A stretch of DNA of 64,000 nt from Ramlibacter cellulosilyticus (GTDB lineage: Bacteria; Pseudomonadota; Gammaproteobacteria; Burkholderiales; Burkholderiaceae_C), in contig NZ_JACORT010000003.1 in NCBI RefSeq assembly GCF_014297465.1, positions 372,001 to 436,000 on the forward strand, given 5' to 3'. The translations under genes and the position numbers were made by a program. Under the pieces are notes generated by a model, which was not told where the DNA came from, searched no databases, and saw only the letters and a program-made list of their open reading frames with translations. Shown piece after piece: positions 37,437 through 46,706 of the stretch (position 1 is the stretch's first letter; the number at the start of each line of letters is the position of its first letter).

Positions 37437-37840
37437 GCGAAGAAGAAGTGCCAGAGGCCCGCGGCCCAGATGCCGCCGGCCAGCAGGGTGGCGAGGAAGA
37501 CGGCGGCGCTGCCCATGTCCTTGGCGCGCTTGGACAGCGCGTGCCACTCGGGGCCGATGCGGTCGATCGCCGCTTCGACCGCGGTGTTGAGCAGTTCCAC
37601 GATCATCAGCAGGAGCACGGAGCCGGCGAGCAGCGCCACCTCCACCCAGCCGCTCCCGATCCAGAAGGCGAGCGGGACCATCACGCAGGCGAGGCAGGCC
37701 TCCAGGCGGAAGGCGGCTTCGCCCCAGCCGGCGCGCAGGCCCGCCAGCGAGTAGCCGGTGGCGTGCCACAGGCGGACGAAGCCCGTGCGCAGCTTCTGCG
37801 GGTTGACCGGCTGGCCGAGCGACTCGGGGGACGTGCTCAT
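37433..37840 (-). CDS. dgkA: Diacylglycerol kinase
   Basis: DgkA phosphorylates diacylglycerol made during envelope glycan synthesis. The 135-residue product has the three-helix membrane fold and the family signature IVELLNTAVEAAIDRIGPEW with the catalytic Glu and Asn. It starts MSTSPESLG, 11 bases downstream of the RDD gene, and overlaps the LOG gene by four bases. Confidence 0.93.
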   Translation of the reverse strand: MSTSPESLGQPVNPQKLRTGFVRLWHATGYSLAGLRAGWGEAAFRLEACLACVMVPLAFWIGSGWVEVALLAGSVLLLMIVELLNTAVEAAIDRIGPEWHALSKRAKDMGSAAVFLATLLAGGIWAAGLWHFFFA

Positions 37841-37851
37841 GCCGCGATTGT

Positions 37852-38361
37852 CTACGAGGCGGCGGGCGGCTTCGCGACGTCGACCAGCCGCGTGCCGGCC
37901 CAGGCGTCGTGCCAGAACTGCCGCTGCGGATGCAGCCGGCTCAGCAGGGCCCAGAACACGATCCAGCCAAGCAGGACGGCCGTGACGGGTTTCCAGTCCG
38001 TGACGCGCTGGTGGGCGAAGAAGGCGAGCGGCGGCAGCAGCCACACCGAGCACAGCACGTAGCGGAACCACGCCCGCGCCAGCGAGGGCGCGCCTCCCTG
38101 CGGGCCGATGATGCGGATGCGCCAGGTCTGCATGGGCAGCGTGCGACCGCGCGACCAGCACCACGTGAAGTACAGGCCCAGCACCAGCACGATCGCGACC
38201 GCCAGCGCCTCGCGCCCGCGCAGCGCGTGCCGCATTTGCGTGAACACGGAGAACACGAAGGCGGTCGCCAGCGCGATCGCGAACGCCAGGAAGGCTTCGT
38301 AGAACAGGCAGGCGAGGCGCCGCGCGATGCCGGGCGCGGTGAGGGGATCGGGGGCGGTCAA
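37852..38361 (-). CDS. RDD family membrane protein
   Basis: The 169-residue protein has three to four membrane segments and the RDD signature positions: Arg in APGIARRLACLFYE, acidic/polar residues in the second helix and RQFWHDAWAGTRLVDV at the end. The role of RDD proteins is poorly known; some affect ion transport. The TTG start at 38361 overlaps the previous stop (TTGA). It is the last gene of the sigma factor operon. Confidence 0.82.
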   Translation of the reverse strand: MTAPDPLTAPGIARRLACLFYEAFLAFAIALATAFVFSVFTQMRHALRGREALAVAIVLVLGLYFTWCWSRGRTLPMQTWRIRIIGPQGGAPSLARAWFRYVLCSVWLLPPLAFFAHQRVTDWKPVTAVLLGWIVFWALLSRLHPQRQFWHDAWAGTRLVDVAKPPAAS

Positions 38362-39101
38362 GGCGCGGTGGGGGACGCGGGCGTGGGCAGCAGGGCGCTG
38401 CCTTCCACGGGGGCGGGGGCGGCGGGCGGCGCGGGCTGCGCGGGCTGCGCGGCCGGGGCGGGCTGCGGGGAAGCCTCGGGCTTCTTGCCCTTCGGCGGGA
38501 TCTTGGCCAGCTTCTCCTTCGGCACCGGCTGCACGGCGATCGCGGTGGGCGGCGGCGCCGGCTTGGCGGCGGCGGCCCGCTGCTGCAGCTTCTTCTTTTC
38601 CTCGGGTGGCAGGGCCTGGTAGGCCTCCCACTTCGCGCGCTTGTCGTCGGGCGCGACCTTCTCCACCTCGGCGAAGTTGAGCCGGGCGGCGGTGCGCTGC
38701 TGCGGCGACAGGGCGGCCCATTCCGTCATGCGGCTGTGCAGGCGCGCCTGCTCCGGCGGCGGCATGGAGTGGAAGTTCTCGGACAGCACGAGCCACTTGC
38801 GCTTGTGCGCCTCGCCCAGCGTGCGCCAGGTGGCCGCCAGGGGGGCCAGGGCCTGCTGCTGGTGCCCGGTGAGCTCGGCCCAGGTGGGCTGGGCCTCGGC
38901 GCGCGTCGGCGGCGCGTTGCGCACGGCCGCGGGACGGATCGGCTCTTTCGTGGAGACGGAGGGCTTGCTGGCCTGGCCGACGACGGCAGAGGCCGGAGCG
39001 GCAGGCTGCGCCTGCGCCACGGCAGCCGAGGCGGCGGCCAGCACGAAGCCGGCGGCCAGCAGCAGCAGCGTGGGAAGGGCCGGGCGCAGGGGCGGCGTCA
39101 T
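38358..39101 (-). CDS. DUF3106 domain exported protein
   Basis: The 247-residue protein has a signal peptide (LPTLLLLAAGFVLAAASAAV). A helical core follows, with repeated L-x-x-x-Q-like motifs: LTGHQQQALAPL, MPPPEQARL, LSPQQRTAARL and LPPEEKKKLQQ. These resemble the LTxxQ motifs of the periplasmic stress sensors CpxP and Spy. The Pro/Ala-rich tail may be a linker. It lies between DUF3619 and RDD genes downstream of an ECF sigma factor, so a periplasmic sensing role is inferred. Confidence 0.75.
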   Translation of the reverse strand: MTPPLRPALPTLLLLAAGFVLAAASAAVAQAQPAAPASAVVGQASKPSVSTKEPIRPAAVRNAPPTRAEAQPTWAELTGHQQQALAPLAATWRTLGEAHKRKWLVLSENFHSMPPPEQARLHSRMTEWAALSPQQRTAARLNFAEVEKVAPDDKRAKWEAYQALPPEEKKKLQQRAAAAKPAPPPTAIAVQPVPKEKLAKIPPKGKKPEASPQPAPAAQPAQPAPPAAPAPVEGSALLPTPASPTAP

Positions 39102-39118
39102 GGGCGGGCGGCTCCGCG

Positions 39119-39538
39119 TCAGTTGCCGCCGCCCGTCTTGAGGAACTGGACGAAGCCCGGGTCGGCGTAGGCGGCCGGCGGCAGGTCGTCCGTGAGGAGG
39201 GCGGCATCCACCTCGGCCAGCTCGCTGGCGCGGCGGTCCGCCTGGAAGGTGTGGATCAGCACGAGGCCCGCGGCCAGCACCACCAGCGGCAGCACGGAGG
39301 CCACCCGGTTGAACCAGGTGCGCTCGCCGAGGCCGAGCGTTGCGGCGCCGCCACGTCCGACGGTGACAGGCGCAACGTCTTCCACCTTGCGCGCGGCCAG
39401 GGCGCGCACGCGGGCAGCGCGCAGGCGCTCGCGCGTTTCGTAGCTCAGCTCGTCCGTGCCGGCCGACAGGCGACGCGCGACCGCGCGGCCGAACGGGTCG
39501 GCCGGGGCAGGGGTACGCGGAAAGTCGGTCGTCGTCAT
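39119..39538 (-). CDS. DUF3619 family membrane protein, possible anti-sigma factor
   Basis: The 139-residue protein has a cytosolic N-terminal part with helical SYETRERLRAARVRAL, one membrane helix (VASVLPLVVLAAGLVLI) and a short periplasmic tail. This layout matches single-pass anti-sigma factors. The ATG overlaps the sigma factor stop (ATGA), as is usual for a sigma/anti-sigma pair. The family has no proven function, so the anti-sigma role is inference. Confidence 0.75.
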   Translation of the reverse strand: MTTTDFPRTPAPADPFGRAVARRLSAGTDELSYETRERLRAARVRALAARKVEDVAPVTVGRGGAATLGLGERTWFNRVASVLPLVVLAAGLVLIHTFQADRRASELAEVDAALLTDDLPPAAYADPGFVQFLKTGGGN

Positions 39539-40101
39539 AGTTGGATTCCCTTCGCCTTCAGGGCCTTGCTGAGGGCGGCGACCGCCCGGGAGCAATGCGT
39601 CTTGACGCTTCCTTCCGAGCAGCCCATGGCCGCGGCCGTCTCGGCCACGTCCATGTCTTCCCAGTAACGCATCAGAAACGCTTCGCGTTGACGGGCGGGC
39701 AGTTCCATGATCTCCAGTTCGATCTCCCTCAGGACCTGGGCCCGGCGCGTGGAATCTTCCGCGCTTTCGACCTGCTGGGACTGTTCGGGCGAGGAATAAG
39801 TTTCCAGCAGGTCGAAATCCCCGTCGTCCGACGCGGATTCGAAGTCGCTCAGGTTGGAGAAGAGCGCGTTGCGGGTCTTCTGGCGCCGGAACCAGTCCAG
39901 CGTGCAGTTGGACAGGATGCGCTGGAACAGCATCGGCAGCTCGTTCGGCGGCTTGTCGCCGTAGTGCTCCGCCAGCTTCATCATGCTGTCCTGCACGATG
40001 TCCAGGGCGGCTTCCTCGTCGCGCACGTGGTAGACGGTGCGCTTGAAGGCACGCTTTTCCACGCCCTGCAGGAAGTCCGAGAGTTCGCGTTCGGTGGCCA
40101 A
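39535..40101 (-). CDS. ECF-type RNA polymerase sigma factor
   Basis: The 188-residue protein has sigma region 2 (YHVRDEEAALDIVQDSMMKL, DWFRRQKTRNA) and region 4 (LPARQREAFLMRYWEDMDVA, CSEGSVKTHCSRA). A longer acidic linker (about 95-120) joins them. The start is a TTG at 40101 by the conserved beginning ATERELSDFLQGVEKRAF; no ATG fits. It heads a minus-strand operon with DUF3619, DUF3106 and RDD genes and is divergent from ilvB. Confidence 0.88.
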   Translation of the reverse strand: MATERELSDFLQGVEKRAFKRTVYHVRDEEAALDIVQDSMMKLAEHYGDKPPNELPMLFQRILSNCTLDWFRRQKTRNALFSNLSDFESASDDGDFDLLETYSSPEQSQQVESAEDSTRRAQVLREIELEIMELPARQREAFLMRYWEDMDVAETAAAMGCSEGSVKTHCSRAVAALSKALKAKGIQL

Positions 40102-40344
40102 GGAGTCCGGTTCGGTCTTGTCGTCGTGCGCTGAAGCGGCGCGAATTATGGCATCGGTGCAGTCGGGCTAGGCGAACGGCTTGTTGCAGTGCGATAATGC
40201 GCGCTGCAAGTCAAAGGCAAACGAGTCCTGGTCCGGCGGTGCGATCGGCCCGCCCATGGCCCGGTGCTCTAAGTCCCGACGCGCTCCCACAAGGAGTGGC
40301 AAGGGGCACCCCAAGGTTCGAAGTCGAAACCCGAAAGGTTGATC

Positions 40345-42120
40345 ATGGAAATCTCCCGCACGGAGCTGAGCTCCGCGGCCGCAGCCACTGCCGGCCAGCC
40401 CTCCGAATTCCGCGGCGCCGAAATCCTCGTCAAGTCCCTGCAGGCCGAAGGCGTGAAGTACGTCTGGGGCTATCCGGGCGGCGCGGTGCTGCACATCTAC
40501 GACGCGTTCTACAAGCAGGACACCATCCAGCACGTGCTGGTGCGCCACGAGCAGGCCGCCGTGCACGCGGCCGACGGCTATGCGCGCGCCACCGGCGACG
40601 TGGGCGTGGCCCTGGTGACCTCCGGCCCCGGCGTGACCAACGCGGTGACCGGCATCGCGACCGCGTACATGGATTCCATCCCCATGGTGATCGTCACCGG
40701 ACAGGTGCCCACGGCCGCGATCGGCCTGGACGCCTTCCAGGAATGCGACACCGTGGGCATCACGCGCCCGATCGTCAAGCACAACTTCCTGGTGAAGGAC
40801 GTGCGCGACCTCGAGACGGTGATGAAGAAGGCCTTCCACATCGCCCGCAGCGGCCGTCCCGGCCCGGTGGTGGTGGACATCCCGAAGGACGTCTCGTTCA
40901 ACAAGACGGGCTGGAACGGCTACGCCGACAAGCTGGAAATGCGCTCGTACAAGCCGGTGCACAAGGGCCACAGCGGGCAGATCCGCAAGGCGCTGCAGCT
41001 GCTGCTGTCCGCCAAGCGCCCGTACATCTATTCGGGCGGCGGCGTGATCCTGGGCAATGCCAGCGAGGAGCTGCGCACCCTGGCGAACATGCTGGGCTAT
41101 CCCTGCACCAACACGCTGATGGGCCTGGGCGCCATTTCCGGCACGGACCCCAAGTTCCTCGGCATGCTGGGCATGCACGGGACCATCGAGGCCAACAACA
41201 CGATGCAGAACTGCGACGTGCTGCTGGCCGTGGGCGCGCGCTTCGACGACCGCGTGATCGGCAACCCGAAGCACTTCGCGCAGAGCGAGCGCAAGATCAT
41301 CCACATCGACGTGGACCCCTCCAGCATCTCCAAGCGCGTGAAGGTCGACATCCCGATCGTCGGCGACGTGAAGGAAGTGCTGGCGGAGCTGATCGCCCAG
41401 ATCAAGGAGTCCGGCGTCAAGCCCGATGCCAGCGCGCTGGGTTCCTGGTGGGAGACCATCGAGAGCTGGCGCAGGAAGGACTGCCTGCGCTACGACCGCG
41501 GGAACAAGGACGTCATCAAGCCGCAGCACGTGATCGAGACGCTGTGGAACATGACGAAGGACGTGGAGACCTACATCACGTCCGACGTGGGCCAGCACCA
41601 GATGTGGGCCGCGCAGTTCTACAAGTTCCAGGAGCCGCGCCGCTGGATCAACTCGGGCGGCCTGGGCACGATGGGCGTCGGCATCCCGTACGCGATGGGC
41701 ATCAAGCTGGCGAAGCCGGAGGCCGAGGTGTTCTGCGTGACGGGCGAAGGCTCGGTGCAGATGTGCATCCAGGAACTCTCGACCTGCCTGCAGTACAACA
41801 CCCCGATCAAGGTCATCTCGCTGAACAACCGCTACCTGGGCATGGTGCGCCAGTGGCAGCAGCTGGACTACGAGGGCCGCTACAGCCACAGCTACATGGA
41901 CGCGCTGCCCAACTTCGTGAAGCTCGCCGAAGCCTACGGCCACGTCGGCATGCTGATCGAGAAGCCGGGCGACGTGGAGCCGGCGCTGCGCGAAGCACGC
42001 AAGCTCAAGGACCGCACGGTGTTCATGGACTTCCGCACCGACCCGACCGAGAACGTCTGGCCGATGGTGAAGGCGGGGGCGGGCATCACGCAGATGCTTC
42101 TGGGTTCCGAGGATCTTTGA
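40345..42120 (+). CDS. ilvB: Acetolactate synthase large subunit
   Basis: This thiamine-diphosphate enzyme makes acetolactate and acetohydroxybutyrate for valine, leucine and isoleucine. The 591-residue product has the cofactor Glu in LVRHEQAAVHAADGYAR, FAD-domain sequence and the ThDP motif running from GEGSVQMC to ISLNN. That motif has Glu where many enzymes have GDG. The ATG at 40345 follows GAAAGG. The leader 40168-40344 shows no obvious leader peptide. It starts an ilvBHC-pssA-leuA block. Confidence 0.96.
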   Translation: MEISRTELSSAAAATAGQPSEFRGAEILVKSLQAEGVKYVWGYPGGAVLHIYDAFYKQDTIQHVLVRHEQAAVHAADGYARATGDVGVALVTSGPGVTNAVTGIATAYMDSIPMVIVTGQVPTAAIGLDAFQECDTVGITRPIVKHNFLVKDVRDLETVMKKAFHIARSGRPGPVVVDIPKDVSFNKTGWNGYADKLEMRSYKPVHKGHSGQIRKALQLLLSAKRPYIYSGGGVILGNASEELRTLANMLGYPCTNTLMGLGAISGTDPKFLGMLGMHGTIEANNTMQNCDVLLAVGARFDDRVIGNPKHFAQSERKIIHIDVDPSSISKRVKVDIPIVGDVKEVLAELIAQIKESGVKPDASALGSWWETIESWRRKDCLRYDRGNKDVIKPQHVIETLWNMTKDVETYITSDVGQHQMWAAQFYKFQEPRRWINSGGLGTMGVGIPYAMGIKLAKPEAEVFCVTGEGSVQMCIQELSTCLQYNTPIKVISLNNRYLGMVRQWQQLDYEGRYSHSYMDALPNFVKLAEAYGHVGMLIEKPGDVEPALREARKLKDRTVFMDFRTDPTENVWPMVKAGAGITQMLLGSEDL

Positions 42121-42130
42121 AGACTTTTTG

Positions 42131-42225
42131 AACGCAGAGGTCGCAGAGATCGCGCAGAGGTCGCAGAGAAGACGTCCAGAGGAATTCCTCTGCGACCTCT
42201 GCGCAACCTCTGCGACCTCTGCGTT
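42131..42225. repeat. Palindromic repeat of CGCAGAGGT units
   Basis: The left side (42131-42170) repeats CGCAGAGGTCGCAGAG units, and the right side (42188-42225) carries their inverse CTCTGCGACCTCTGCG. The outer arms AACGCAGAGGTCGCAGAG and CTCTGCGACCTCTGCGTT are perfect over 18 bases, and the centre is GAGGAATTCCTC. It lies between ilvB and ilvH and could form a long hairpin in the mRNA. Confidence 0.85.
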
Positions 42226-42318
42226 CTCCTGACCGATCAACCACCAAGACGAATCTATTGACCGCCGAGTCCCCTGCTTACCGGCAGCGGAGGAGGGCGG
42301 CGAAAAGAGGAATCAGAC

Positions 42319-42810
42319 ATGAAGCACATCATTGCCGTGCTGCTCGAGAACGAGCCCGGCGCCCTGTCCCGCGTGGTGGGCCTGTTCTCGGCCCGCGGCT
42401 ACAACATCGAATCGCTCACCGTGGCGCCGACGGAAGACGCGTCGCTGTCGCGCATGACGATCCAGACCACCGGCTCCGACGACGTGATCGAGCAGATCAC
42501 CAAGCACCTGAACCGCCTCATCGAGGTGGTGAAGGTCGTCGACCTCACCGAAGGCAGCTACACCGAGCGCGAGCTCATGATGGTGAAGGTGCGCGCGGTG
42601 GGCAAGGAACGCGAGGAGATGAAGCGCATGGCGGACATCTTCCGCGGCCGCGTCATCGACGTCACCGACAAGAGCTACACGATCGAGCTCACCGGCGACC
42701 AGGCCAAGAACGACGCGTTCCTGCAGGCCATCGACCGCAGCGCGATCCTGGAGACCGTGCGCACGGGTGCCTCCGGCATCGGCCGCGGCGAACGCATCCT
42801 CCGCGTCTGA
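42319..42810 (+). CDS. ilvH: Acetolactate synthase small (regulatory) subunit
   Basis: This subunit activates the large subunit and carries valine feedback control. The 163-residue product starts MKHIIAVLLENEPGALSRVV, the ACT domain with its GAL ligand loop, then RGYNIESLTVAPTED. The C-terminal domain ends at RGERILRV. Length is normal. It lies about 200 bases after ilvB because of the inserted repeat. Confidence 0.96.
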   Translation: MKHIIAVLLENEPGALSRVVGLFSARGYNIESLTVAPTEDASLSRMTIQTTGSDDVIEQITKHLNRLIEVVKVVDLTEGSYTERELMMVKVRAVGKEREEMKRMADIFRGRVIDVTDKSYTIELTGDQAKNDAFLQAIDRSAILETVRTGASGIGRGERILRV

Positions 42811-43869
<1,059 letters not shown>

Positions 43870-43882
43870 CGTTCCGCAGGGA

Positions 43883-43970
43883 CTAGGGGCTAGGGCCTAG
43901 GGGCTAGGGAGGAAACTTCCTGGCCCTTTTCTGTTGTTCCCTAGCCCCTAGACCCTAGGCCCTAGCCCCT
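43883..43970. repeat. Palindromic repeat of CTAGGGG/CTAGGGC heptamers
   Basis: The left arm repeats CTAGGGG and CTAGGGC heptamers (43883-43910). The right arm (43939-43970) is its inverse with one extra heptamer. A short AT-rich centre (GGAAACTTCC nearby, TTTTCTGTTG) separates them. It lies between ilvC and pssA, 14 bases before the pssA start. Confidence 0.85.
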
Positions 43971-43983
43971 TACACTTGAGCCC

Positions 43984-44796
43984 ATGCACGACGGACACGA
44001 GGACGAGATGCCGGCCGAGGGCGTGGTGGTGCGCAAGCGCCGCAAGGGCATCTACATCCTTCCCAACCTCTTCACCCTGGCCGCGCTCTTCGGCGGCTTC
44101 TACGCGATCGTCATGGCCATGAACGGCCGCTTCGACCTGGCGGCCGTGGGCGTCTTCAGCGCCATGGTCCTCGACAGCCTCGACGGCCGCGTGGCGCGGA
44201 TGACCAATACGCAGAGCGCCTTCGGCGAGCAGATGGACTCGCTCTCGGACATGGTCTCCTTCGGCGCCGCGCCGGCGCTGATCGCCTACGAGTGGGCGCT
44301 GAAGGGCCTGGGCCGCTGGGGCTGGATCGCCGCCTTCGTCTACTGCGCGTGCGCCGCGCTGCGGCTGGCGCGCTTCAACGTGAACACCGGGGTGGTCGAC
44401 AAGCGCTACTTCCAGGGCCTGCCGTCGCCGGCGGCCGCCGCGCTGGTCACCGGCTTCATCTGGATCATGACCGAGTCGCAGATCAAGCCGTACGACGTGT
44501 CCTGGGTCATGTTCGGCGTGGCGCTGTACGCGGGGCTCACGATGGTGACCAACGTGCCCTTCTACAGCTTCAAGGACATCCAGATGAAGAAGAGCGTGCC
44601 CTTCGCGGTGATCGTGCTGATCGCCCTGGGCATCGCCGTGGTCAACATCCACCCGCCCATCGTCCTGTTCGCGGTCTTCGTGATCTACGGCCTCTCGGGC
44701 TACGTGATCTACGGCTGGCGCAAGGCGCGCGGCGAGCGCGCGAGCGTCATCAGCACGTCGACCGACGAGCCGGAAGAGTCCGGGCTCCATCGCTAG
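43984..44796 (+). CDS. pssA: CDP-diacylglycerol-serine O-phosphatidyltransferase
   Basis: PssA makes phosphatidylserine, the precursor of phosphatidylethanolamine. The 270-residue product is an integral membrane protein. The CDP-alcohol phosphatidyltransferase motif is DGRVARMTNTQSAFGEQMDS followed by LSD, with the spaced catalytic Asp residues. About six to eight membrane helices follow. It sits between ilvC and leuA, an order shared by many Burkholderiales. Confidence 0.93.
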   Translation: MHDGHEDEMPAEGVVVRKRRKGIYILPNLFTLAALFGGFYAIVMAMNGRFDLAAVGVFSAMVLDSLDGRVARMTNTQSAFGEQMDSLSDMVSFGAAPALIAYEWALKGLGRWGWIAAFVYCACAALRLARFNVNTGVVDKRYFQGLPSPAAAALVTGFIWIMTESQIKPYDVSWVMFGVALYAGLTMVTNVPFYSFKDIQMKKSVPFAVIVLIALGIAVVNIHPPIVLFAVFVIYGLSGYVIYGWRKARGERASVISTSTDEPEESGLHR

Positions 44797-44845
44797 AAAA
44801 AACCCTGATGCTGCAGCGCGGAACCGGTGTGCTACAGTGGATTCC

Positions 44846-44899
44846 ATGACCCGCATCGCCCTGGCCCTACTGCTATCCCCCCACGGGCGGAGAGGGTAG
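44846..44899 (+). CDS. Leucine leader peptide of the leuA attenuator
   Basis: A 17-codon ORF reads [17 protein letters not shown]. Four of its codons are Leu within a five-codon window (CTG GCC CTA CTG CTA), and two are CTA, which is rare in this high-GC genome. It lies 106 bases before leuA and is followed by a terminator hairpin, so it fits a transcription attenuator that senses charged leucyl-tRNA. No Shine-Dalgarno site is visible. A TACAGT -10-like box seven bases upstream would place the transcript start at the ATG, so the mRNA may be leaderless. Confidence 0.7.
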   Translation: MTRIALALLLSPHGRRG

Positions 44900-44928
44900 A
44901 GCGCGCGCGCGTCACGAATTCCCGGATC

Positions 44929-44967
44929 ACGGCCCGTTTGCACCAGCAGCGGGCCGTTTCCTTTTGG
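44929..44967 (+). terminator. leuA attenuator terminator
   Basis: ACGGCCCG (44929-44936) and CGGGCCGT (44950-44957) form a perfect 8-base stem followed by TTTCCTTTT. The competing strand ACGGGC (44883-44888), within the leader peptide, can pair with GCCCGT (44932-44937) and would block the terminator when a ribosome stalls at the Leu codons. Confidence 0.7.
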
Positions 44968-45005
44968 GGCTGCTGGTACCACACCCACCCAGCGAGACCA
45001 CGACC

Positions 45006-46706
45006 ATGCCGATGTTGAAGAACCCCGCCGCCAAGTACCGCGCCTTCCCCCCGGTGCGCCTGAGCGACCGCACCTGGCCGGACGCGGTGCTGGCGAAGCC
45101 GCCCGTGTGGTGCAGCGTGGACCTGCGGGACGGCAACCAGGCGCTGATCGAGCCCATGGACATCCCGCGCAAGCTGCGCATGTTCGAGACGCTCGTGAAG
45201 ATCGGCTTCAAGGAGATCGAGGTGGGCTTCCCCTCGGCGTCGCAGGTGGAGTTCGACTTCCTCCGCAAGCTGATCGAGGAGGACCGCATCCCCGCCGACG
45301 TGACCATCCAGGTGCTCACGCAGGCGCGCGAACCCCTCATCCGCCGCACCTTCGAGTCGCTGCAGGGCGCCCGCCGCGTGATCGTGCACCTGTACAACGC
45401 CACGGCGCCCGTCATGCGCAAGGTGGTGCTGGGCCTGGACGAGGACGGCATCGTCGACCTCGCGACCTCGCAGGCGCGCCTGTTCCGGGAACTCGCCGCG
45501 CAGCAGCCGGAAACCGACTGGGTGTTCCAGTACTCGCCCGAGATGTTCTCCGGCACGGAGCTCGCGTTCGCCAAGCGCGTGGTCGATGCGGTGACCGCCG
45601 TCTGGCAGCCAACGCCGCAGCGCAAGTGCATCGTCAACCTGCCGTCGACGGTGGAGCACTCCACGCCCAACATCTTCGCGGACATGATCGAGTGGATGCA
45701 CCGCCACCTCGCGCGCCGCGACAGCATCGTCCTCTCGGTGCACCCGCACAACGACCGCGGCACGGGCACCGCGGCCGGTGAATTCGCCGTCATGGCCGGC
45801 GCGGACCGCCTGGAAGGCTGCCTGTTCGGCAATGGCGAGCGCACCGGCAACCTCGACCTGGTGAACGTCGCACTCAACCTGTACAGCCAGGGCGTGGACC
45901 CCGGCCTCGACTTCTCCGACATCGACGAGATCCGCCGCACGGTGGAGCACTGCAACCAGATCCCGGTGCACCCGCGCCACCCGTACGTCGGCGACCTCGT
46001 CTACACCTCCTTCTCGGGTTCGCACCAGGACGCGATCAAGAAGGCGTTCGCCGCCCGCAAGGAAGGCGACGTCTGGGACATGCCTTACCTGCCGCTGGAC
46101 CCGAAGGACCTGGGCCGCAGCTACGAGGCCGTGATCCGCGTGAACAGCCAGTCGGGCAAGGGCGGCATCTCCTACCTGCTCGAGGCCGAGTACCAGCTGG
46201 AGCTGCCCCGGCGCCTGCAGATCGAGTTCAGCCAGGTCGTGCAGGGCGTGATGGACGCGAGCGGCAAGGAGCTGTCGGCGCAGGACCTCTGGGACGTCTT
46301 CGAGCGCGAGTACGGCCTGAAGACCACGGCCGTCCCGCAGCACCAGGTCCTGGAGGAGCAGCGCACGGCCGAGGGCGGCAGCATCGTCGCGCTCGCCGCG
46401 CAGGTGAAGATCGGCGGCCGCGCCTTCGGCGTGCGGGGTACCGGCAACGGCCCGATCGACGCCTTCGTGGAAGGCCTCGGCCGCGCCATCGGCGAAAGCA
46501 TCCGCGTGCTCGACTACCATGAGCATGCGATCGGCTCGGGCGCGGATGCCCGCGCCGTGGCCTACCTCGAACTGCGCGTCGGCGACCGCACGCTGTTCGG
46601 CGTGGGCATGGATTCGAACATCGTGGCCGCTTCGCTCAAGGCCATCGCCTCGGGCGTGCAGCGCGCCCGGGCGCACCAGAAGGAAACGACATGGCAGACC
46701 AACTGA
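45006..46706 (+). CDS. leuA: 2-isopropylmalate synthase, long (LeuA2/yeast) type
   Basis: This enzyme condenses acetyl-CoA with 2-oxoisovalerate, the first committed step of leucine synthesis. The 566-residue product is the long subtype. It starts [16 protein letters not shown], has the catalytic [13 protein letters not shown] and metal ligands in [10 protein letters not shown], and ends in the regulatory leucine-binding domain. A leucine attenuator precedes it. It overlaps a second 2-isopropylmalate synthase of the other subtype by 16 bases. Confidence 0.94.
   Translation: MPMLKNPAAKYRAFPPVRLSDRTWPDAVLAKPPVWCSVDLRDGNQALIEPMDIPRKLRMFETLVKIGFKEIEVGFPSASQVEFDFLRKLIEEDRIPADVTIQVLTQAREPLIRRTFESLQGARRVIVHLYNATAPVMRKVVLGLDEDGIVDLATSQARLFRELAAQQPETDWVFQYSPEMFSGTELAFAKRVVDAVTAVWQPTPQRKCIVNLPSTVEHSTPNIFADMIEWMHRHLARRDSIVLSVHPHNDRGTGTAAGEFAVMAGADRLEGCLFGNGERTGNLDLVNVALNLYSQGVDPGLDFSDIDEIRRTVEHCNQIPVHPRHPYVGDLVYTSFSGSHQDAIKKAFAARKEGDVWDMPYLPLDPKDLGRSYEAVIRVNSQSGKGGISYLLEAEYQLELPRRLQIEFSQVVQGVMDASGKELSAQDLWDVFEREYGLKTTAVPQHQVLEEQRTAEGGSIVALAAQVKIGGRAFGVRGTGNGPIDAFVEGLGRAIGESIRVLDYHEHAIGSGADARAVAYLELRVGDRTLFGVGMDSNIVAASLKAIASGVQRARAHQKETTWQTN

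Noticed and set aside
40168-40344. Leader-peptide attenuator before ilvB
   Set aside because: The short frames there lack runs of Ile, Val or Leu codons, and no terminator with a T run was found.
42131-42225. Possible CRISPR array, from repeated CGCAGAGGT units
   Set aside because: The units are 8-9 bases, contiguous and inverted about a centre, with no unique spacers and no cas genes nearby.
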